Assembly: GCA_002317475.1 (NCBI GenBank)
Contig: DCIS01000086.1
Coordinates: 1-8,382 of the forward strand
Direction of reading: 5' to 3'
Length of the DNA stretch: 8,382 nucleotides
From: Prevotellaceae bacterium UBA1720
GTDB taxonomy: Bacteria; Bacteroidota; Bacteroidia; Bacteroidales; Bacteroidaceae
The translations under genes and the position numbers were made by a program. Positions 1 to 5,621 of the stretch are shown piece after piece. Below the pieces are notes generated by a model, which was not told the origin of the DNA, did no database searches, and worked only from the letters and a program-made list of their open reading frames with translations. The stretch's first letter is position 1; each line of letters starts with the position of its first letter.

Positions 1-617
1 AGAATTTCGGTTCTAACTTCAAGAACGTTCCCTCTGCTGATTATGACAGCAATCTGGATGCAACGGTTCAGATTATCGAGGGGGCACGCGACATCATTGC
101 AGAGGTGGCTGGATCTAAGATTGGTTTGCCTTGGTCAGGTCAGGACGATTCATACATTGAGTCACCCTATGCCTACAACTCCATCGTTGATTTCTATGAC
201 AATATCGTGAGCTGCAAGAATGCACTCTATGGTGCAGTTGCTGCCAGTCAGCCCAATGACAAGTCTCTCATCTATTTCTGTCTGAATGCAGGTAACAACA
301 CCTTGAAGACTCAGGCTCAACAGGTGTTGAACGACCTTGATACTTCCCTCAATGCCATCAACAAGATGAAGCGTCCATTTGCACTCTATTACACCGATGC
401 ATCAGCCAAGACTGCCATTGATGCTCTGAACGACTTGGATGCCTCATTGGAGAAGATGGAGGAGACACTGAAGGCTTACGCTGGCAACGAGACCGTTGAA
501 AACCAGTGTAAGGTGATCAATGCCAACTATGTGGACAATGTGGTGGTGAAGACCTACACCTCGCTCTGTGACAATGCCGAGAAACTGTACAACGCCATTA
601 CAAAGATCAAGAACTAA
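1..617 (+). CDS. Imelysin family (peptidase M75 / IrpA-like) protein, 3' part only
   Basis: The reading frame is open from base 3 to the TAA at 615-617, so the gene starts upstream of the window; about 204 residues are visible. The stretch SPYAYNSIVDFYDNIVSCKN followed by ALYG matches the conserved 'SP(F/Y)SYNS..DF..NI.S..N.Y.G' block of imelysin-like proteins. The rest is helical and rich in Leu, Asp and Lys, as expected of the all-helical imelysin fold. Family knowledge: imelysin/IrpA proteins are periplasmic or surface lipoproteins linked to iron uptake, and most are not thought to be active peptidases. The N-terminus, with any lipobox and the GxHxxE motif, is outside the window. The stop is 26 bp before the di-heme oxidoreductase start, so the two are probably co-transcribed; imelysin (COG3487) next to COG3488 is a recurrent pair. 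The family call is fairly secure; the ligand is unknown. Confidence 0.85.
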   Translation, partial: NFGSNFKNVPSADYDSNLDATVQIIEGARDIIAEVAGSKIGLPWSGQDDSYIESPYAYNSIVDFYDNIVSCKNALYGAVAASQPNDKSLIYFCLNAGNNTLKTQAQQVLNDLDTSLNAINKMKRPFALYYTDASAKTAIDALNDLDASLEKMEETLKAYAGNETVENQCKVINANYVDNVVVKTYTSLCDNAEKLYNAITKIKN

Positions 618-643
618 CTAACTTGAACACAATACATTACTAT

Positions 644-2323
644 ATGAAGATTCATCTTACCATTTATGCAAGTCTCATGGTGGCTGTTCTCACTGCCTCT
701 TCGTGTTCCGAGGAGGAACAGCCTCTTTCATGGGAAATCGGCGAAACACCTACCATTGAATACCCCGAGGACTACTATGCAGGAGGTCTGCTGGGTACTA
801 CTACCAACAACTCCTCCACAGCTTACAAACAACCCACCCTGGCAGTTGAAAATGCAGGTATGGTGACAGCCTTCAATGAGGGCGAGTATCTCTTTGAGAA
901 GGATTTCAACACCAACACCTCGGGTGCTTTCCATGGCCTGGGTCCTGTGTATGTACGTCCCGGTTGTCTTTACTGCCATCCCGGTTATGGTCATGGAGCA
1001 CGCCAGAATACCTATGCAGCTAATCTGCAACGCAATGGTTATCTGCTGGTTATCTATGACAAGAAGACCAACGCCTACATCCGTTCCGTTGCTGGTATGC
1101 CCCAGACAGGAGCCGTAAAGCCCTTCAAGGCACCTATTGACGAGACGCAGATTCGTCTGACATGGAACGAATATACGGACGAGTGGAACAATCGTTTTGA
1201 GGATGGCGAGACCTACAGCCTCACCTACCCCGAGGTTTCTATCCCTGCCTCTGCTTACTATGCTCCCGTAATGGTACAGCGTGACGGCAAGGACATGGAG
1301 ATTGCTGCTGCCGATTATGATGAAAACATTGGTATTCGTCTGGAGTCTACCATTGGTATCTATGGCACAGGCCTTCTAGATGCCATAACTGATGAGGATA
1401 TCACCAAGCAGTGGGAGGCTGAGTCTCCTTACGTCACGCTCAATCCTGCCATGTGGGATCAGACCACCAACACCTGGAAAAGTTACTACAGCAACTCTCG
1501 TCAGGGTGATGGTACGAAGTACGTGCGTCGCTACACCTATGCCATGAGTCGTGGTCCCTTGTTGGATGGTGCTGGTGCCAATGCTATCTGGAATATCACC
1601 AATGTCACACGTAGTGATCGTCCTTACCACTACCTGGACCTCGCTGGCAAGTACTATGCTGAGAAATCTGCTCAGGATCCCGAGGTGCAGGCTGGTTTTG
1701 CCGACTATATCGCCCTCGTTGACCCTGAGCAGAATCATCCCGAATGGCACACCAGTGATGTGGCAAGCAATATCAAGACCTACCTTACCAGTCAGAAACT
1801 GGATGCCGAGATGACTGATTCTCAGTACAAGAACCTTATGATTTGGCATCGCGGACTGGCTGTTCCAGCTGCACGTAACACCACCACAGATGACTTCAAG
1901 GCTGGCAAGAAACTCTTCACGGAAATCGGTTGTGCCCAGTGTCATCGTCCTTCATGGACAACGGGTGCTGACGAGATTCATGATCCCAACCTCATGTTTG
2001 CCAATGCCGACATGCCTCGCTATCCCAACCAGAAGATATGGCCCTACACCGACATGGTGCAGCATCGCCTATTCATGAAGAATGATATACGTACAGGATG
2101 GTGCCGCACTACCCCACTCTGGGGACGTGGTCTGGCCAGCAAGTGTGGTTCGGGAACAGAGCGTATGCACGATTGCCGTGCCCGCAACGTCGTAGAGGCT
2201 ATCATGTGGCATGGTTGTACTTCTGAGGGTGGCAAGAGTGATGCCTACCATACCGTTCAGAAGTTCCGTGCCCTGGACAAAAAGGAACGCGACCAACTGG
2301 TATATTTCGTAGAATCAATTTAG
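644..2323 (+). CDS. Di-heme c-type oxidoreductase lipoprotein (DHOR, DUF1111/COG3488, 'thiol oxidoreductase')
   Basis: I chose ATG 644 (559 residues) over an in-frame TTG at 623 because it gives a clean lipoprotein signal peptide: MKIHLTIYASLMVAVLTASS then Cys21 as the lipidated residue, followed by acidic residues. Two haem c attachment motifs are visible: C108-L-Y-C111-H112, inside the family block GLGPVYVRPGCLYCHPGYGHG, and C430-A-Q-C433-H434. The C-terminal signature WCRTTPLWGRGL (486-497) and the block HDCRARNVVEAIMWHG are typical of COG3488, which is distantly related to MauG and cytochrome c peroxidases. The protein is expected to be anchored to a membrane facing the periplasm or cell surface and to carry out redox chemistry; its substrate is unknown. 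Oddity: apart from the lipid and haem cysteines, four more (487, 501, 511, 525) cluster near the second haem; two sit where I recall Gly in the family (HDGRA, WHGG). It lies between imelysin and a cytochrome c synthase, which could attach its haems. Confidence 0.9.
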   Translation: MKIHLTIYASLMVAVLTASSCSEEEQPLSWEIGETPTIEYPEDYYAGGLLGTTTNNSSTAYKQPTLAVENAGMVTAFNEGEYLFEKDFNTNTSGAFHGLGPVYVRPGCLYCHPGYGHGARQNTYAANLQRNGYLLVIYDKKTNAYIRSVAGMPQTGAVKPFKAPIDETQIRLTWNEYTDEWNNRFEDGETYSLTYPEVSIPASAYYAPVMVQRDGKDMEIAAADYDENIGIRLESTIGIYGTGLLDAITDEDITKQWEAESPYVTLNPAMWDQTTNTWKSYYSNSRQGDGTKYVRRYTYAMSRGPLLDGAGANAIWNITNVTRSDRPYHYLDLAGKYYAEKSAQDPEVQAGFADYIALVDPEQNHPEWHTSDVASNIKTYLTSQKLDAEMTDSQYKNLMIWHRGLAVPAARNTTTDDFKAGKKLFTEIGCAQCHRPSWTTGADEIHDPNLMFANADMPRYPNQKIWPYTDMVQHRLFMKNDIRTGWCRTTPLWGRGLASKCGSGTERMHDCRARNVVEAIMWHGCTSEGGKSDAYHTVQKFRALDKKERDQLVYFVESI

Positions 2324-2414
2324 AAACGCGTGTTCCTTTATGGTTTCGTGTGTTAGGATCATCACATTTATCTTTTATATTTTACACTTTTCCATAATTA
2401 AGCCCACCATATTG

Positions 2415-3941
2415 ATGATGAACATTAAGAGACTTTTGAATACCGTTCTGTTGTTGCTGCTCTGCCATTCGGTGAATGCCGGTGTGCAGGGCAGCCCGAC
2501 AGTTATTGAGAAGGAGATAGTCAGTGATATCAGCAGGATAGCCGTATCCTACAACGATCGTATCTGCCCCATCCAGACCGTGGCACTTGATTTTGTGTCC
2601 AAACTCACCGGACAAAGTTCATGGCAGGGCTATTCGGCCGAGGAGATATTCGTTGGCTGGATGATCTACTACACCGAGTGGGAAACGCAGGAGCTTATCC
2701 ATGTGGAAAGTCCTGATGTGCAGCGTATTCTGGGCATTGAGGGCGAGTGGGCATCGGTACGCGACTTCTACACCTCACGTCATGAGTATAAACTCTCGGG
2801 ATTGGATGCAGACAGTACTCTTTCCTCTGAGCAGCGCGATGCCATTGCTGAGGTGGATATGAAGATGCAGCTGGTGACCATGTTCTATCATAGCGAGATG
2901 TTGCGTATGTTCCCTCTCACTGTTGATGGACAAACGGATTGGTACACTCCTGGCAGCACCGAACTGCCTCTTGGCACACCTAATGCCGAGTTTCAGTTCA
3001 TCAACCATGCCATGGATCATCTTACTCAGGCCATCCTGGCAAACGATATAGCAGGGGCCAGGAACATCATTTCAAAAATCAGACTTTATCAGGAAGAGAA
3101 GGCTGCACAGGTATTGCCTTCACACCTTGCCATTACGGCTGAGGTGTTGCACAACAAGCTGCTGACTTCCTGTTGGTGGGTTTACCTGTGCCTGCTCCTC
3201 AGCGTGCTCTTTGCCATTACTGCCGTTATGGGTAAACAGGGCAAGTGGATGTCCTTGTCTCATACCGTTTTTCTTGCTGCACTCTTCACCCTCCTTACCC
3301 TCGTTATGGGCATGCGTTGGTGGGTTAGTGGACACGTGCCTCTAAGCAACGATTACGAGACGCTGCTTTCTATGGCATGGGTATCATCCCTCATCGGAAT
3401 CATCTGTATGCGTCGGTATGCCATTCTAAAGGCCTTGGCACCTGTGCTCACATCTTTGTGCCTCTTCTTCACGGCCTATACTGTCAGCAGTCCTCTCATT
3501 ACGGCTCTCATGCCGGTGTTGCAGACCCCTTTACTCTTTGTCCATGTGGTGTTTGTGGTGATATCCTATTCTCTGTTTGCCATCATCTTCCTCATTTCTG
3601 CCTATGGTCTGTTCCTTCGTTCCAGGGGCAAAGTGTCTGAGTCGTTGCATCTCGTTTCTATCTCCTATCGTCTGCTTTGGCCAGCTGTTGGGGCATTGGT
3701 TATGGGCATACTCATTGGTTCCGTTTGGGCAAAGATAGCATGGGGCAGTTACTGGATGTGGGATCCCAAGGAGACCTGGGCACTCATCACCCTCATCATT
3801 TACATGATTCCCCTTTATCGTCCTTTCCGCAACTTCTTCCCGCACTGGCACCAGTTGTATCTTCTTATTGCCTTTCTGGCCGTTCTCATGACCTATTTCG
3901 GTGTCAACTACTTCATGCCAGGCATGCATTCATACGCATAA
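2415..3941 (+). CDS. ccsA: CcsA-type cytochrome c haem lyase with periplasmic N-terminal domain (System II cytochrome c biogenesis)
   Basis: It transfers haem to CxxCH apocytochromes on the outer side of the inner membrane. ATG 2415 (or 2418) is preferred over ATG 2340 because it gives a signal-like N-terminus (NIKRLLNTVLLLLLCHSVNAG); this makes 508 residues. Residues about 45-240 form a soluble domain resembling the periplasmic part of fused CcsBA proteins (RICPIQTVALDFVSKLTG, LRMFPL..DGQTDWYTP). Several membrane segments follow from about residue 250. The haem-binding WWD motif WGSYWMWDPKETWA is at 443-456. H377 (FVHVVFVVISY) and H505 (GMHSYA) probably correspond to the two periplasmic haem-ligand histidines, with H477 or H479 as a membrane histidine. 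The ResB/CcsB half of CcsBA, which supplies the other membrane histidine, is absent from the protein and the window. The gap to the upstream gene is 91 bp; TATCTTTT at 2369-2376 is at best a weak promoter element. The family call is secure; dedication to the neighbouring DHOR is inferred. Confidence 0.9.
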   Translation: MMNIKRLLNTVLLLLLCHSVNAGVQGSPTVIEKEIVSDISRIAVSYNDRICPIQTVALDFVSKLTGQSSWQGYSAEEIFVGWMIYYTEWETQELIHVESPDVQRILGIEGEWASVRDFYTSRHEYKLSGLDADSTLSSEQRDAIAEVDMKMQLVTMFYHSEMLRMFPLTVDGQTDWYTPGSTELPLGTPNAEFQFINHAMDHLTQAILANDIAGARNIISKIRLYQEEKAAQVLPSHLAITAEVLHNKLLTSCWWVYLCLLLSVLFAITAVMGKQGKWMSLSHTVFLAALFTLLTLVMGMRWWVSGHVPLSNDYETLLSMAWVSSLIGIICMRRYAILKALAPVLTSLCLFFTAYTVSSPLITALMPVLQTPLLFVHVVFVVISYSLFAIIFLISAYGLFLRSRGKVSESLHLVSISYRLLWPAVGALVMGILIGSVWAKIAWGSYWMWDPKETWALITLIIYMIPLYRPFRNFFPHWHQLYLLIAFLAVLMTYFGVNYFMPGMHSYA

Positions 3942-3968
3942 TTTGACTCTCGGTAGTTATCTTTTCCC

Positions 3969-4040
3969 GGTATTACTTGTATAGTTCGAAATAATGTGGT
4001 AACTTTACTCCAAATTATTAAAAACCATACAAGTAATACC
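3969..4040. repeat. 72-bp near-perfect dyad (inverted repeat) upstream of the thioredoxin gene
   Basis: GGTATTACTTGTAT (3969-3982) is an exact reverse complement of ATACAAGTAATACC (4027-4040). On the same axis, centred between 4004 and 4005, pairing continues with GTT/AAC (3984-3986 with 4023-4025), AATAAT-type pairs (3990-3995 with 4014-4019) and TGG/CCA (3997-3999 with 4010-4012). That is 26 base pairs out of 36, with a TAACTTTACT loop. The right arm ends 7 bases before ATG 4048. There is no T-run after it, so a plain intrinsic terminator is unlikely. The loop holds TAACTTTA (4000-4007), a 7/8 match to the Bacteroidetes -7 box TAnnTTTG, with CTTG at 3976-3979 twenty bases upstream, so it may be an operator around a promoter. 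If read through from ccsA, it would fold over the ribosome-binding region of the next gene. A miniature mobile element is a third possibility; no target duplication is visible. Confidence 0.75.
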
Positions 4041-4047
4041 CATTTCT

Positions 4048-4527
4048 ATGATAAAGAGAATTTTTGTTTCATTTCTCCTATCTCTCTCGTTGTCAGCATT
4101 ATATGCACAGTTACCTAAAGTATATAATGAAGACATTAATCCCCTTACGCAAATAGACGAGGCCTTGAAGAAGGCACAGTCAGCAGACCATTTTGTCATC
4201 TGTCAGGTGGGAGGAAACTGGTGCTCGTGGTGTCTCCGCTTTGCCGACTTTATTCAGAAGGATACTACTATCAGCAAGGTGATCAGTGACAACTTCGAGT
4301 ACATCCATGTCAATTATCCCAGAAGAGGTGCTGCCAAGGACCTGATGCAACGTCTCAACAATCCTGGACGTTTTGGCTATCCCGTCTTCGTGGTGCTTGA
4401 CGCAAAGGGTCAGGTTCTGCATATTCAAGACAGTAGTTTTCTGGAAGAGGGTGAAGGCTATGATCCCAAGAAGGTATTGCGTTTCTTTAATGCCTGGACT
4501 CCCCAGGCTGTCAAAGGCGAAGAGTGA
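4048..4527 (+). CDS. Secreted thioredoxin-fold protein with WCSWC motif
   Basis: The protein has 159 residues. The N-terminus MIKRIFVSFLLSLSLSALYA followed by Gln21 is a signal peptide for signal peptidase I, so it acts in the periplasm. After a short linker comes one thioredoxin fold: VICQVGGNWCSWCLRFADFI (50-69) carries the redox pair C59-S-W-C62, residues 84-90 give the next strand, and G110-Y-P112-V is the cis-proline loop opposite the active site. This resembles the short Thioredoxin_7/DUF255-like group, with a full redox CxxC. The likely role is reduction or exchange of disulfides on envelope proteins. Just downstream of ccsA, a plausible job is keeping the CxxCH cysteines of apocytochrome reduced, as ResA/CcsX do, but its partner is not proven. 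It lies 106 bp after ccsA, behind the long dyad, which may give it its own control. Confidence 0.85.
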   Translation: MIKRIFVSFLLSLSLSALYAQLPKVYNEDINPLTQIDEALKKAQSADHFVICQVGGNWCSWCLRFADFIQKDTTISKVISDNFEYIHVNYPRRGAAKDLMQRLNNPGRFGYPVFVVLDAKGQVLHIQDSSFLEEGEGYDPKKVLRFFNAWTPQAVKGEE

Positions 4528-4571
4528 TACCAATCCCTAATCCTCCACTCACCTACCCTAATTCAACAAGT

Positions 4572-4871
4572 ATGCAAGAGATCATCATGACGCCAGATGT
4601 GTGTATGCGCTTTCTGGTTTGGTCGTACTTTTATCACGACATCATGCCCCAAGCAGGGCAGAGTTACAAGCAGTGTGGCAAGTTCACCGAGGATGACGCT
4701 GTGCGCCTGGACGAACTGAAGGACATGCTCTTCAAGTGTTTCGAAGAGCAGTCTGTTTTGAATGCTTGCAAGCAGTTCCAATTGGCTAAGGTTCGCCAGG
4801 AACCCTGTCCTTTCACACAGGCAGAGTTGGATGCCGTGTTCGCCGAGGAAAAACCTAGGATGACTAGGTAA
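4572..4871 (+). CDS. Hypothetical cysteine-rich small protein
   Basis: I do not recognise this 99-residue protein (from ATG 4572; ATG 4587 is also possible). An upstream in-frame GTG at 4524 overlaps the preceding TGA by four bases and would add the Pro-rich IPIPNPPLTYPNSTS; it is less convincing than ATG but could couple translation to the thioredoxin gene. There is no signal peptide or membrane segment, so it is probably cytoplasmic. It has five cysteines (11, 35, 56, 66, 79), an aromatic N-terminal stretch (MRFLVWSYFYHD) and a charged amphipathic middle (DDAVRLDELKDMLFKCFEEQ). The last codons (KPRMTR, stop) are made of the first two units of the CCTAGG array, so array sequence supplies the stop codon. 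Codon use looks like that of its neighbours. It is probably real because the frame is in-line with the operon and reads like a protein, but no function can be given. Confidence 0.6.
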   Translation: MQEIIMTPDVCMRFLVWSYFYHDIMPQAGQSYKQCGKFTEDDAVRLDELKDMLFKCFEEQSVLNACKQFQLAKVRQEPCPFTQAELDAVFAEEKPRMTR

Positions 4872-4941
4872 ACCTAGAAAACCTAGGAAACCCTAGGATG
4901 GCCTAGGAATACCTAGAAAGACCTAGACAAACCTAGGAATT
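4854..4941. repeat. Nine-unit tandem array of CCTAGG motifs, about 10-bp period
   Basis: Units start at 4854, 4863, 4873, 4882, 4892, 4902, 4912, 4922 and 4932 (spacings 9, 10, 9, 10, 10, 10, 10, 10), consensus CCTAGGAAAA. All nine contain CTAG; five are full CCTAGG palindromes. Tails vary (GGATG, GAAAA, GGAAT, GACAA), so the core is better conserved than the spacer. The first two units overlap the end of the upstream gene; the array ends 62 bp before the FNT-family ATG. TAG occurs in all three forward frames and, because CTAG is palindromic, on the reverse strand too. The spacing near one helical turn puts all cores on about the same DNA face, which fits a cooperative binding site, but the function is unknown. 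Confidence 0.9.
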
Positions 4942-5003
4942 CCGTGATACAATCTATTATTCTATAATAACATCTACACCGAAATAGTAATTTATTAACC
5001 ATC

Positions 5004-5597
5004 ATGCTAAACATTATCAAGTCCTCCATTCTAGCAGGTATCTGCATTGGCATAGCCGGTTACGGTTATCTGGCCGAGAAGAGCATCATTGGCGCCGTAC
5101 TCTTTGCCTTTGGTCTGCTCACTGTCGTACACTATGCTTTGAAACTCTATACCGGAACGGCAGGTTTCATCAAGAAGGGCGAGGTTGGTACGCTCTTCGT
5201 TATCCTTGCCTTCAATCTCGTAGGATGCCTCATGATAGCCTTGATGGCACGTTGCAGTCCCATGCCACTGCAGGATGTGGCACAGAAGGTGCTCGAAGGT
5301 AGACTTGCCATTGGTCCCTTGCGTGGTGGAGTGCTGTCGATAGGTTGTGGCTTTATCATGACTACGGCCGTCACCTTTGCTCGTCAGGGCAAGAATCTCC
5401 CCCTCCTTTTCGGTGTGCCCCTCTTTATCACCTGTGGCTTCCCTCACTGTGTGGCTGATGCCTTCTATTACATGTGTGTGCCTCTGGATTATCTCATGGC
5501 CAACCTCACTGATGTTTTGGCCTTCTATGTCGCTATCGTCATAGGCAACTTCATTGGTTGCAACCTTTACCGTATGTTCTGCCTCAAGCAGGGATAA
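5004..5597 (+). CDS. Formate/nitrite transporter (FNT) family channel, short form
   Basis: A 197-residue integral membrane protein with about six hydrophobic segments (roughly 6-24, 28-48, 62-83, 105-125, 132-158, 168-190). FNT features: Ala/Gly-rich first helix (SSILAGICIGIAGYGYL), a broken second helix with L48-Y-T50-G (FocA loop 'LFTG/LFTS'), N71-L-V-G in the third helix, the fifth-helix block C144-G-F-P-H148-C-V-A-D-A-F matching 'GFEH.VANM(F/Y)' with the pore histidine, and GNFIGCNLYR at the end. FNT channels are pentamers that pass small monovalent anions (formate, nitrite, hydrosulfide) across the inner membrane; the substrate cannot be told here. It is shorter than FocA (about 285 residues) because loops and termini are trimmed. 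Glu before the pore histidine is Pro here. The CCTAGG array lies upstream. The gene converges on glaB with only 24 bp between stops and no obvious terminator. Confidence 0.85.
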   Translation: MLNIIKSSILAGICIGIAGYGYLAEKSIIGAVLFAFGLLTVVHYALKLYTGTAGFIKKGEVGTLFVILAFNLVGCLMIALMARCSPMPLQDVAQKVLEGRLAIGPLRGGVLSIGCGFIMTTAVTFARQGKNLPLLFGVPLFITCGFPHCVADAFYYMCVPLDYLMANLTDVLAFYVAIVIGNFIGCNLYRMFCLKQG

Positions 5598-5621
5598 TCA
5601 GAGACTCCTTGGAAATACCCA

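Noticed and set aside
1376..1945. 189-codon open frame on the minus strand opposite the di-heme oxidoreductase
   Set aside because: It lies wholly within a well-supported gene, has no recognisable domain, and reads like antisense of that gene's codon pattern.
2340..2414. Upstream ATG 2340 as the start of ccsA
   Set aside because: It would put 25 extra residues before a clear signal peptide; the start at 2415 or 2418 explains the N-terminus better.
3987..4022. Invertible (phase-variable) promoter between the inverted repeats
   Set aside because: Bacteroidetes invertible promoters are much longer, and here the inner sequence pairs on the same axis, so inversion would change almost nothing. 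No recombinase gene is present.
4535..4562. Direct repeat CCCTAAT (4535-4541 and 4556-4562)
   Set aside because: Only two 7-bp copies; easily chance in a short intergenic stretch, and not in phase with the CCTAGG array.
4524..4571. GTG 4524 as the start of the cysteine-rich protein
   Set aside because: The four-base overlap with the previous stop is suggestive of coupling, but the extension is low-complexity and the ATG at 4572 is a better start; kept as an alternative.
4854..4941. CRISPR array
   Set aside because: Repeat and spacer together are only about 10 bp, and no cas gene is nearby. The same applies to 7614-7711.
4954..4968. Short AT-only inverted repeat (TATTAT-TCT-ATAATA) as a terminator
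   Set aside because: Six A-T pairs are too weak for an intrinsic terminator and there is no T-run.
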